The notes under the pieces: model-generated
Seen by the model: only the letters and a program-made list of their open reading frames with translations
What the model was told of the DNA's origin: nothing
Databases searched by the model: none
Shown: positions 1-7,581 of the stretch, in pieces
How positions within the stretch are numbered: the stretch's first letter is position 1
How the letters are laid out: every line of letters begins with the position of its first letter
Position numbers and translations under genes: made by a program
Origin: Pseudomonadota bacterium
GTDB lineage: Bacteria; Pseudomonadota; Gammaproteobacteria; Burkholderiales; Burkholderiaceae_E
Reading direction: 5' to 3'
NCBI GenBank assembly: GCA_029779435.1
Contig: JAKPAM010000240.1
Coordinates: 1 to 49,393 of the forward strand
Length of the DNA stretch: 49,393 nucleotides

Positions 1-976
1 CATCCGAGGGCAGAGCACACCATTCGGCAAACGCCTTTTTCGCGGACTCGACCATGATGGGTGCACCGCACGCATAGACCTGGTGCTCGCTAAGGTTTGG
101 AAAATCCTCGATGACGGCTTGATGAACCAGGCCCGTGCGGCCCGTCCAGGCGTCTTCCGAGCGAGGCTCTGACAGCACCGGCACATAGCGCAGATTCGGC
201 AGCGCTTCGGATGCCCTGATCGCCCACTCATGGAGATACAGGTCGGCCTTTGAACGACATCCCCAATACAGGCTCGCCGGTACGTCGATTTCCTTGCGCT
301 GCATCTGCTCGATCATCGCCTTGATCGGGGCGAAGCCGGTACCGGAGGCGAGCAGAATGATGGGCTTACCCGCGTCTTCACGCAGGAAGAAGGTGCCGAG
401 CGGGCCTTCGAGCCGCAGTACGTCCTTGGCCTTCAGATCGTCGAAGACATGCCCGCTGAACTTGCCGCCCGGCATCCGCCGAACGTGGAGTTCGACCCCC
501 TGTTCCGCATGCGCCGTCGCCATCGAGTAGCAACGGCGTGTTCCGTCCTTCAGCGCCAGTTCGAGATACTGTCCGGGATGGTAAGCAAGCTTCTCGCTCC
601 CGGGCAGCTGCAGGCGCACGATCGCCACATCCGGGGCGGGCTTATCGATCGAGGCGACGCGACACGCCATCTTCTTGATGGGGTGCATGTCCACGGCCAC
701 GACGCGCGGTGCATCCAACACGATGTCTGAGGCGGCCATCGCGCAACAGGCCAGGATGAACCCTTGGCCGCGCTCGCCCTCTGAAAGTGCCTGGGTACCG
801 TGCCGCCCTAGCGTGACGCCTCCGGAAACGAGCTTTGTCTTGCATGTACCGCAACTCCCATCGCGGCAGCTATACGGAAGGCCGACTCTCTGGCGGATCG
901 CCGCTGCCAGCACCGTCTCGTTGGCGTCCACGTCGAAACGGCGTCCACTGGGAAGCACCGTCACCTCGAATTGCAT
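1..976 (-). CDS. NADH-dependent reductase of a soluble di-iron monooxygenase (partial, C-terminus outside window)
   Basis: This flavoprotein should pass electrons from NADH through FAD and a 2Fe-2S centre to the Rieske ferredoxin encoded at 6855-7166. Its first ~90 residues are a plant-type ferredoxin with the cluster motif CRDGSCGTC near residues 36-44 and a fourth cysteine in ILACC near residue 74. A FAD-binding barrel follows, with RCYSMA as the flavin motif. The NAD domain starts at ILLASGTGFAPI. Family members (TmoF, TouF, XamoF types) are about 325-350 residues; about 325 are visible and the frame is still open at base 1, so only a short tail is missing. The ATG at 976 is preceded by GGAG eight bases upstream. 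It is the last visible gene of the operon, separated from the beta subunit by five other genes, whereas tmoABCDEF-type operons keep the reductase adjacent. Confidence 0.93.
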   Translation of the reverse strand, partial: MQFEVTVLPSGRRFDVDANETVLAAAIRQRVGLPYSCRDGSCGTCKTKLVSGGVTLGRHGTQALSEGERGQGFILACCAMAASDIVLDAPRVVAVDMHPIKKMACRVASIDKPAPDVAIVRLQLPGSEKLAYHPGQYLELALKDGTRRCYSMATAHAEQGVELHVRRMPGGKFSGHVFDDLKAKDVLRLEGPLGTFFLREDAGKPIILLASGTGFAPIKAMIEQMQRKEIDVPASLYWGCRSKADLYLHEWAIRASEALPNLRYVPVLSEPRSEDAWTGRTGLVHQAVIEDFPNLSEHQVYACGAPIMVESAKKAFAEWCALPSD

Positions 977-1047
977 GACCCACTCTCCAACGAATGAGCC
1001 CACGAGCAATTCCAGGCGAGGCAGGGACGACCACGCCCCACCGACGT

Positions 1048-1788
1048 CTAGAACGTCGGGGGCGTGTTGATCCAAACGACTTTTGTCGTGACTTGTCCGG
1101 GATTCTTGTATCGGTGGGGAAGACTGGAGTCGAAGAAGAACGAATCGTGTGGAAGCAGCCGATAAGTCGTGCCGTCCACCGTCAAATCGAGCTCGCCTTC
1201 GAGCAAATACCCGATCTCTTCGCCCTTGTGTTGAATATCCCCCCCGCTTCCACCACCAGGTTCGACGATATGGATCGAGCCATAAAGAAGCCGGTTCTCC
1301 GGATCCGGCACGAGGCACTCGAGGCGCACGCCCGCAGCCGTTGGCCGTCCGATCACATTAGTTCGGATGATCGGTCGCTCGCTTCGCCGCATCACGATCT
1401 TGTTGCGATCGCCCCCGCCGGAAAAAAGCGCGCCAATACTGGTGTTGAGCTCAGCGGCCAACCGATGCAAGATCTTCAACGACGGCCTGACCTGGTCGTT
1501 CTCGACCTTGGACAGCATGCTCTCCGAACATCCGACCCGCTCGGCAAGATCCTTCAGCCTGAGTTGCTGCACCATGCGCGCGTGACGCAGCTTGGCGCCT
1601 ATCTGCAGATCATCTTCAGAAGATGCGTGATTGCGGGATCGGGTGGCATCGCCCTCGTCAGTCATTTCCGGCGCATCAGCTGCCCGGTTTTGCCGCTTGA
1701 TGGACTTAGCGCGCCTGGATGCGAGACCCTCTCCCTTACCGGGACGGGCGCTGGGAGGGACGGTGCGTTTCATGCCAGCAGTATGCAT
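1048..1788 (-). CDS. XRE-cupin transcriptional regulator
   Basis: This is a predicted DNA-binding regulator whose cupin sensor domain probably binds a pathway compound. After a basic, poorly conserved N-terminus comes an XRE helix-turn-helix (LQIGAKLRHARMVQQ... RVGCSESMLSKVEND). A double-stranded beta-helix cupin follows (HKGEEIGYLLEGELDLTVDG; PHDSFFFDSSLPHRYKN). XRE-cupin proteins of about 180-250 residues commonly control amine, amino acid or small-molecule catabolism next to their own gene. The ATG at 1788 has GAGG eight bases upstream; another ATG at 1773 is possible. The gene lies inside the operon it presumably controls, between the CobW GTPase and the reductase. The repeated palindromes at 10575-10609 and 11905-11939 are natural candidates for its operators; that link is inference. 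Confidence 0.9.
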   Translation of the reverse strand: MHTAGMKRTVPPSARPGKGEGLASRRAKSIKRQNRAADAPEMTDEGDATRSRNHASSEDDLQIGAKLRHARMVQQLRLKDLAERVGCSESMLSKVENDQVRPSLKILHRLAAELNTSIGALFSGGGDRNKIVMRRSERPIIRTNVIGRPTAAGVRLECLVPDPENRLLYGSIHIVEPGGGSGGDIQHKGEEIGYLLEGELDLTVDGTTYRLLPHDSFFFDSSLPHRYKNPGQVTTKVVWINTPPTF

Positions 1789-1813
1789 GAACCGCGCCTC
1801 GAATGCCGTTCGG

Positions 1814-2956
1814 TCATCCTCTAATCCATCCGGGTGCCGTGGGTCTGCGGACCGGCCGGCCCCGCACGGTACCGCCGGCACCGGCCCGCACGTAATCGGT
1901 GTCCCCGAGCCCCGTCGAACGTGTCGATCCGACCCTGAGGAATGCGTGCAAGGAACGAACGACGAGATCCGGATCGACCCCGTCCACGATGAAGATCAGG
2001 CGCGTCCGCCGCTCCTTCGACGGCCACTCATCGAGATGCTCGGGCGGATGCACCAGATGCTGCGCCGCGTGGACCGCGACGGGACCGCGCAGGCCATCCA
2101 CATACAGCAGGCCCTTCACGCGCAGGATGTTTCGACCGTGGCGATGCAAGAGAAGCGTCAACCACACGCCGAACGCCATCCAGTCCACCGGCGCATCGAA
2201 GATGACCGGGAACGATTTCGCTGAATGGCTGCCGCCCGGCTTCACGTATCGTCCATTCGCTCCTCCCTGCTGCGTGCGCTGCACTGCCGAATCGAGAAGC
2301 CCGCTCCCCCACCGGGGCGGAGCCTCGGAAACCGATTCGTCCAGCAGACGCGCCAGCAACGGGGCATCTGCCGGCTCCTGCCCGATTGCCGTCCGCGCCC
2401 AGGGATTCAGGCGCTCCACTTCCTCGGCCGCGTGTCGGGCTCGCTCTTCTCCGGCGATGTCCGCCTTGGTCACGATTACCGCGTGTGCTGCCGCGACTTG
2501 GCGAGCCGCCTGCGGATGGCGCGCCATCGTCGACTCGAACAGTTCCGCGTCGACGGTGGTTACCACGGTTGGCGCGATAAGGCGCTCGCGCGCCAACCCG
2601 AATGTCTGCAGCGTCATCACGAGCGGAATCGGATCCGCCAAGCCGGTGGTCTCGATGATGACGCGATCGAACGCAGGGATCGTGCCGGCATCGCGTTGCG
2701 CGAACAGATGTCGCAGCGCACCCTCCACGTCCTCGCGTAAGGCGCAGCAGACGCAGCCGCCCGACAGCACGACGAGACGCTCTTCGGAGTGCGCGATCAA
2801 CTCGTGATCCAGCGGAACTTCGCCGAACTCGTTCACCAGAACCGCTGCTTGCCGAAACCGCGGGTCTTTCAGCAGCCGATTGACCAGCGTCGTCTTCCCG
2901 CTCCCGAGGAAGCCGGTCAAGATGACGCTCGGAATCCTATCGGTCGGCACGCTCAT
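1814..2956 (-). CDS. CobW/COG0523-type G3E GTPase, putative metallochaperone
   Basis: This is a P-loop GTPase of the CobW/Zng1/HypB-related G3E group, which deliver or insert metals or cofactors using GTP. Visible motifs are Walker A GFLGSGKTT near residue 14, the metal-binding CxCC motif in SGGCVCCALRED near residue 67, the IIETTGLADP switch region, and a VTKAD base-specificity motif. The C-terminal CobW_C domain ends with a glycine- and arginine-rich tail. The start codon forms ATGA with the stop of the preceding small gene (2953-3282), so the two are translationally coupled. In this operon a client metalloenzyme could be the di-iron oxygenase, the M20 hydrolase or the deacetylase; sequence alone does not tell which. 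Confidence 0.92.
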   Translation of the reverse strand: MSVPTDRIPSVILTGFLGSGKTTLVNRLLKDPRFRQAAVLVNEFGEVPLDHELIAHSEERLVVLSGGCVCCALREDVEGALRHLFAQRDAGTIPAFDRVIIETTGLADPIPLVMTLQTFGLARERLIAPTVVTTVDAELFESTMARHPQAARQVAAAHAVIVTKADIAGEERARHAAEEVERLNPWARTAIGQEPADAPLLARLLDESVSEAPPRWGSGLLDSAVQRTQQGGANGRYVKPGGSHSAKSFPVIFDAPVDWMAFGVWLTLLLHRHGRNILRVKGLLYVDGLRGPVAVHAAQHLVHPPEHLDEWPSKERRTRLIFIVDGVDPDLVVRSLHAFLRVGSTRSTGLGDTDYVRAGAGGTVRGRPVRRPTAPGWIRG

Positions 2957-3282
2957 TCCCCCTCCCGCTCCAGGTTATCGAGGAACGCCGGATCCAGCGG
3001 ATCGATCACATCGCCAGCCGTGTGCTCGTCGACCGCCGCCCAGATCCCCGCGAGGTTGTAGACGTTGTCCACCTTGCCTCGGGCGTCTTCCAGCACGTAA
3101 GAGTTTCCCCCCCAGTCCCGCAGCCGCAGCGCGCGGGAACGCAATAGCCGATTGATGACCGCCAAACGCTGTCGGCGCTCGTCGCGGCGGGTCACGGTCA
3201 CACCGTTTCGCTGAAAGCCCGCGCTTCCCGCGGCATCAGTCCAGTACTGGTTGCTTCCGAGCGCTCCGCAAAGCCCGCACAT
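2953..3282 (-). CDS. Small MCGLCG-motif protein, putative CobW partner
   Basis: This 109-residue protein begins MCGLCGALGSNQYW. The two cysteines at residues 2 and 5 can act as a metal or thiol ligand pair, and if the initiator methionine is removed the first would be N-terminal. The rest is charged and helical with no membrane segment. I do not recognise a named family. The ATG at 3282 is preceded by AAGGGCGAAGG, and the stop overlaps the start of the CobW-type GTPase, so both are probably made in similar amounts. The pairing suggests a metal-handling role, which is inference from context. Confidence 0.75.
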   Translation of the reverse strand: MCGLCGALGSNQYWTDAAGSAGFQRNGVTVTRRDERRQRLAVINRLLRSRALRLRDWGGNSYVLEDARGKVDNVYNLAGIWAAVDEHTAGDVIDPLDPAFLDNLEREGE

Positions 3283-3302
3283 GACCTTCGCCCTTTCGTC
3301 CT

Positions 3303-4232
3303 TCAGCGCGACTTCATCGCGTAGCCGGGCTCCAACTCGGGCAACGTGCCCTCGTAGAACGGCACCTTGTCGATACGCGGCGTGTACGTACCGTCGGCAA
3401 TGACCTTGCGGACATGCAGCGCGACTTCTTCGCCGGTCGCGAACCAGACCTCACCCTTGGCCTGCATCCTGGCCATCATGTCGCGCAGCATCATCATTCG
3501 AGCGACCTGCCCCGTGCAGAACGGATGGAAACAGTTGACCCAGACGCCCCCGTGCTCCCACATCGCATAGAACTCCGCCATGTAGACTTCCATCGCGTAT
3601 TGCGGAGAGGCGATCGGCATCATGAAGTCCAGATCGTGGTTGTGCACGAACTGGGGCCAATCGTCGAGTTGCCAGCGCGACGGGAGTTCGACCAGACGCT
3701 CGCTGGGACCACGGCTCTTCGACTCGACCAGATAGGGCACATCGTCACCCATCAGCGAGGTGTCCCAGGTGAATCCCTCGTCCAGGAGCACGTCCGTCGT
3801 GTGCTTGGAGTACTTGTACCAGGGCGAGCGATAACCACGCGGACGCTGACCGGATATCCTGGCAATGGCCTCGGTCCCCTTGTGCGTCCAGAACCGCTCT
3901 TCTTCCTGCGTGAGTTCGTTCGGATATTCATGCAGGTATCCGTGCAGGGCCACTTCATGGCCCGCCTCGACCATGGCCTCGACGGCCTTCGGATATTGCT
4001 CGGCGCACCAACCCGGTACGAAGAACGTATGCTTCATGCCGAAGTCCCGACACGTGTCGATGATCCTCGGTACGCCGATTTCTGGGCCATAGCGCAGCAT
4101 CGAGTTGGTGGACAGACGCGTATCGGCATCCTTGGGGTGAGCAAGATGCAGGATGGCATCCGCATCCATGTCCCAGGTGAACACGACCGCACAACGGGCA
4201 CCATTCGGCCAAGGCACGGGGTTCTTGATCAT
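3303..4232 (-). CDS. Polysaccharide deacetylase-family (NodB-fold) amidohydrolase
   Basis: This carbohydrate-esterase-4-like metal hydrolase has 309 residues. The NodB motifs are visible: FTWDMDAD for the catalytic and metal aspartates, HGYLHEYP for the two metal histidines, RGYRSPWYKYS as motif 3, and WVNCFHPF near the C-terminus. Secreted polysaccharide deacetylases carry a signal peptide; this one has none, so it is probably cytoplasmic. Cytosolic members such as PuuE-type allantoinases hydrolyse small amides or ureides instead of polysaccharide. That reading suits its place between a RidA-like protein and metal-handling genes in an operon with a nucleobase-type permease. The ATG at 4232 has a strong AAAGGAG site seven bases upstream; longer in-frame readings lack one. 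Confidence 0.88.
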   Translation of the reverse strand: MIKNPVPWPNGARCAVVFTWDMDADAILHLAHPKDADTRLSTNSMLRYGPEIGVPRIIDTCRDFGMKHTFFVPGWCAEQYPKAVEAMVEAGHEVALHGYLHEYPNELTQEEERFWTHKGTEAIARISGQRPRGYRSPWYKYSKHTTDVLLDEGFTWDTSLMGDDVPYLVESKSRGPSERLVELPSRWQLDDWPQFVHNHDLDFMMPIASPQYAMEVYMAEFYAMWEHGGVWVNCFHPFCTGQVARMMMLRDMMARMQAKGEVWFATGEEVALHVRKVIADGTYTPRIDKVPFYEGTLPELEPGYAMKSR

Positions 4233-4257
4233 TCGCAATCTCCTTTGAGAACGGGCA

Positions 4258-5475
4258 TTACTCGTGGCGCTTGCCGACCGCAAGCGCATCGATCTGAACG
4301 CTTTGGCCGTCATGCGGCAGGCCCGGCACACGGACGACACTCAACACCGGTCGATCCGACGGCAGGTACTCGCCCACGATCCGGACGATCTCTTCGAGGT
4401 CTTTCGTCTCTCCGGCTGCTTCGCCTTTGAAATACACGTTGAGTTTGACGAGATCCTCGGGCTCCCCGCGAGCCGCGGCCAGCACGCGCAACAGCCGCTC
4501 CATGGAGGCTTCGGTCTGCGCGATGAGCGATGCGGCGCCGGGTGCGGAAATGCCGCCAATGAAGACGTCTTCTCCGACCCGCGTACCTTCCGCGAACCCC
4601 GGTATCGACATCCAGTCCTTGCTGCCGGGCGCGGCAACATCGGTCCGCTTACCCCCGAGCACGGCAACGCCGTCGATTTCGAGCACGAGCCCCTCGTAGA
4701 GCAGGTCGACGCCGAAGCACGTCAGCGTCGGGCCCGGCTTGGGCAAGGTTTCGCGAACGACACCTAGAATCTCATCGAGCAGTCTTCGCGCCTCGGGATC
4801 CCGGCCGTCATGGCGGTAGGCGATCTTGAGGGAGACCATGTCCTCCCAGCCACTATCGGCCTCGAGCAGCACATGGCGGATGAACTCGAGCGTATTGCGC
4901 GTCTGCGTGACGACATCCCCAGGGGCGACCGCCTTACCCTTGCGATCCGCCGATATCTGTCCGCCGACGTAGACCTTGTTTCCGACCAGCCATCCTTGCG
5001 AGAATGGCGTCGGAATGCTCCAGTCCCAGGCATGCGCCGGCATGAGCCGCTTACGGTCCTTCGAGAACGTCGCAATGCCATCGCAGGTGATCAGGTCGTT
5101 GTGCTTCGGGCTACCGGAGACCCGCAGCGCCGTGGCGGCGGGCCCGGGGTCCGCCAGGTACTTCAAGCGCACATCGGTCATGCGCTCCCAGTAGCGGGTG
5201 ACTTCCGCCCCTTCTCCTTCGAACACGTAGTACGTGTGAAGCTTCATCAAATCGGCCATGGACAAACCAGCCGATTCCAGCGTACTCGTCATTCCGGAGA
5301 ACGTACCGTGAGTTCGAGCGCCTACATCATCGGATTCCCCTGCCTTCAGGATCTTCTGTTGCGAACCCATATAGAGCGTGTCACCCACACGCAAGGCCGC
5401 AGGAAACTCACCTAGCGATGAACTTCCGCCAAACACGGCGCCGTTGCGCCGGGTAATACTCGTCACGGTTCCCAT
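4258..5475 (-). CDS. Triple-domain RidA/YjgF-family protein
   Basis: This 405-residue protein reads as three successive RidA-like units, roughly residues 1-130, 150-275 and 290-405. Each has the hydrophobic VGxxxYxGGQ-like strand (RVGDTLYMGSQ, LVGNKVYVGGQ, RVGEDVFIGGI) and a closing strand ending in a DGIATF/IDGVAVL/IDALAV motif. Single-domain RidA proteins (~130 residues) form trimers and hydrolyse reactive imines or enamines; a three-unit chain could fold as an internal trimer. None of the three units keeps the catalytic arginine of RidA at the PARS position: the aligned residues are Ala, Leu and Leu. The ATG at 5475 follows GGGGGAAG. It lies between the monooxygenase beta subunit and the deacetylase. 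Confidence 0.87.
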   Translation of the reverse strand: MGTVTSITRRNGAVFGGSSSLGEFPAALRVGDTLYMGSQQKILKAGESDDVGARTHGTFSGMTSTLESAGLSMADLMKLHTYYVFEGEGAEVTRYWERMTDVRLKYLADPGPAATALRVSGSPKHNDLITCDGIATFSKDRKRLMPAHAWDWSIPTPFSQGWLVGNKVYVGGQISADRKGKAVAPGDVVTQTRNTLEFIRHVLLEADSGWEDMVSLKIAYRHDGRDPEARRLLDEILGVVRETLPKPGPTLTCFGVDLLYEGLVLEIDGVAVLGGKRTDVAAPGSKDWMSIPGFAEGTRVGEDVFIGGISAPGAASLIAQTEASMERLLRVLAAARGEPEDLVKLNVYFKGEAAGETKDLEEIVRIVGEYLPSDRPVLSVVRVPGLPHDGQSVQIDALAVGKRHE

Positions 5476-5492
5476 TCGACTTCCCCCAACCG

Positions 5493-6491
5493 TCACGCCA
5501 GCCCCACCGACTTCCGGAAAGCCGCTACGCCCTCTTGCGCGTCTTCGGCGGCGCCATGCAGGCCGGGGATGGCCGCGCAGAAGGCATCGATGGCCCCGTC
5601 GCCAAGCGGCGTCCATTGCCCCACCCAGCCCTGCAAGACCGATCGATTGCCTTCGATTTCCTGCGCCTGCTCGATCAGACGCTGGGTCCAACGGCGAGAC
5701 CGCTCGGCATCACGCAACTGCGCCTCGAGCAGCATCGCCGTAAGCGTGTCCTGATGGGCGCGAGCGGCGCGTGCGAGTTGTCGAAGGCATTCCTCGATGG
5801 AGCGGATCACCACGACGTTGGCCGCGACGACGTTTTCGCCCCAGTCATAAGTGGCCAGCATCTTCTCGACCGCTTCGCGCATTCCCTGCCACGCTGCCGA
5901 GTCCTCCCACGTCGCACGCTCTTTCTCGCCGAATCCCGCATCCGGATAGGCATTCGCCAATTCGCGCGTACGATAAGCGACGCGGGACAGCCAGCGCGTG
6001 GAATCCGCTTCTTGAAATGCGGCGCAATTGGTGATGGTGCTGGCCGGCGCCATCTGAACGACGTACGCCATCTCCATCTGCAGAGCGCCTTGCACGTAAC
6101 GTAGCGGCGTATAGAGCCGCGCCAGAGCTTCCACCCAGTCTGCGGAGAGATCCTTGTCATGGCCGCGCTCCGCGTGTTCGCGCAGCAAGCCATCGACGTA
6201 CTCTTCCTGGCCGTCCTGCATCGTCATGTAGGCCCGATAGGTCAGCTGGTCCGGGTCGCGGAACTTGTTCCAGTCGGGGTGCTGAAGCGGGCTTTGGAAC
6301 ACATTCTTGCGATACCATCGATTCATCATCAGATTGGTATCGAGCTCGTAAGGTGCTTCCTCCTTACGGGTCCTGTAGTGCAGACCGTACGTGACGATCT
6401 CGTACTCGCTCGGACGCTTCTTGTTGCCGAGCAGCGCGCTCCAGGTCTTCAGTCCCTTGGTCTGCGCGGATGAGGGGGGTTGGGCGGTCAT
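5493..6491 (-). CDS. Soluble di-iron monooxygenase, hydroxylase beta subunit (TmoE type)
   Basis: This 332-residue helical subunit matches the beta chain of toluene/alkene monooxygenase hydroxylases (TmoE, about 327 residues). Characteristic stretches are RPSEYEIVTYGLHYRTR, PYELDTNLMMNRWYRKN and RYVQGALQMEMAYVVQMAPAS. The beta subunit carries no iron; it stabilises the (alpha-beta-gamma)2 hydroxylase and contacts the effector protein. The start has AAGGAA eight bases upstream. It is followed by the RidA-like gene after only 17 bases, so the non-oxygenase genes are part of the same transcript. Confidence 0.93.
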   Translation of the reverse strand: MTAQPPSSAQTKGLKTWSALLGNKKRPSEYEIVTYGLHYRTRKEEAPYELDTNLMMNRWYRKNVFQSPLQHPDWNKFRDPDQLTYRAYMTMQDGQEEYVDGLLREHAERGHDKDLSADWVEALARLYTPLRYVQGALQMEMAYVVQMAPASTITNCAAFQEADSTRWLSRVAYRTRELANAYPDAGFGEKERATWEDSAAWQGMREAVEKMLATYDWGENVVAANVVVIRSIEECLRQLARAARAHQDTLTAMLLEAQLRDAERSRRWTQRLIEQAQEIEGNRSVLQGWVGQWTPLGDGAIDAFCAAIPGLHGAAEDAQEGVAAFRKSVGLA

Positions 6492-6518
6492 ATCGGTTCC
6501 TTGGTAGCGCTTCGCCGG

Positions 6519-6827
6519 TTACTTGTTGGCCTTGGAGGCAACGAACTTGACGCTGTCCGATCCCATGCGGATGAAGCCTGCGAATCCGGGCATGTTCTTC
6601 TCCAGCTCGCCCATCACGAATGGCCGGCCGAGTGCCTCGGACATGTTGACGACAGAGAGCACGATCTCGCCTCTGGCCTCCAGACGGATATATGACGGGC
6701 CCGGCGTGACGCGAATCTCGCGACCGGGGTTGTCGAGCTCGGCGGCCTCGACCGCGGCATCGGCGATCTCGCCGACGGTGATGATGGGGCCCACGAAATC
6801 GGCCTCTTCACTAGGGGTGGTGGTCAT
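6519..6827 (-). CDS. Monooxygenase effector protein (MmoB/DmpM/TmoD family)
   Basis: This 102-residue cofactor-free protein belongs to the MmoB/DmpM family. Such proteins dock on the hydroxylase and control oxygen activation and coupling. Recognisable features are the early VGPIITVGEIADAAVEAA strand-helix, the central RLEARGEIVLSV segment and the GRPFVMGELEKNMPGFAG region shared by TmoD-type effectors. It sits between the beta-subunit and Rieske ferredoxin genes, the same position as in tmoABCDE. Confidence 0.92.
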   Translation of the reverse strand: MTTTPSEEADFVGPIITVGEIADAAVEAAELDNPGREIRVTPGPSYIRLEARGEIVLSVVNMSEALGRPFVMGELEKNMPGFAGFIRMGSDSVKFVASKANK

Positions 6828-6854
6828 GGGGATATCCGGTAAATGCTGGTCGTT

Positions 6855-7166
6855 TCAGATGGGCTGCTCGACGTCCACGTAGACGTCGTCGTTCTCGATC
6901 TTCAGCGCGTAGCCTCTGAGCTTGCACCCCGTCGGATTGACGCCCTGTCCGCTCATCACATCGAACTCCCACAAGTGCGCAGGGCAGGTCAGGACGCTTC
7001 CCTCGAGCTTGCCGTCACATAGCGACTGCTCCTGGTGCGGGCACTGGGAGTCATAAGCGCGGAACTGCTCGTCCACGTTGATCAGAATGATCTTGCGCGA
7101 CGCCACGTCGAAGGAGATGAGTTCGCCCTCCCACACGTCATCGGTTTCACAAACACGTTCGAACAC
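6855..7166 (-). CDS. Rieske-type ferredoxin (TmoC family)
   Basis: This 103-residue Rieske 2Fe-2S ferredoxin carries electrons from the reductase to the hydroxylase. The cluster ligands are plain: C42-P-H44 in QCPHQEQSL and C61-x2-H64 in TCPAHLWEFD. I chose the GTG at 7166, because it has AGGAG about eight bases upstream and gives an N-terminus (MFERVCETDD) matching TmoC-type proteins; an upstream ATG at 7277 would add 37 residues unlike the family. The tail KIENDDVYVDVEQPI is typical. Confidence 0.93.
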   Translation of the reverse strand: MFERVCETDDVWEGELISFDVASRKIILINVDEQFRAYDSQCPHQEQSLCDGKLEGSVLTCPAHLWEFDVMSGQGVNPTGCKLRGYALKIENDDVYVDVEQPI

Positions 7167-7283
7167 TCTCTTTTCTCCTGCGCAGGACGACGGCCCGGCA
7201 ACGCGATGCCGTGCTCGGAACCTGCGATGAATCGGACGCACCCGGGACGCACGCCGGAGCGGGGCTGATTCGTTCACCGGCTC

Positions 7284-7544
7284 CTAGGTCTCAACGGTGA
7301 TATCGACCGCCTCCATCCGAACGAAGCGCGCGTCTGCCACCTTCAAGTGCCGAGGAAGGTATTCGCGCTCTCCGTGGCGGCTGACGCGAAGTACGTCGCC
7401 AGACTTCGGCGCCTTGACGACGACGCCCACGAGCGCCTGCTTCGCCTTCTCGACGACGTCGTCCATGGTGTCGTTCGTGTCGACGATCAGCAGCTTCATC
7501 GCGTAGTCGCCCTGGAAGTTGCAGGCAAGGGGAAAGTCAGCCAT
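7284..7544 (-). CDS. Soluble di-iron monooxygenase, hydroxylase gamma subunit (TmoB type)
   Basis: This 86-residue protein has the beta-grasp, ubiquitin-like pattern of TmoB gamma subunits: a conserved FPLACNFQGDYAMKLLIVD strand pair, the DTMDDVVEKAKQ helix, and the HGEREYLPRHLKVADA segment. The gamma chain stabilises the hydroxylase and is specific to the toluene/alkene monooxygenase group; phenol hydroxylases and methane monooxygenases have unrelated or larger equivalents. GAGG lies upstream of the ATG at 7544. Its place right after the alpha gene follows the tmoAB order. Confidence 0.92.
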   Translation of the reverse strand: MADFPLACNFQGDYAMKLLIVDTNDTMDDVVEKAKQALVGVVVKAPKSGDVLRVSRHGEREYLPRHLKVADARFVRMEAVDITVET

Positions 7545-7581
7545 AGGTCAGTCCTCGAATCGTTCGTTATCTGCGTTTGCC

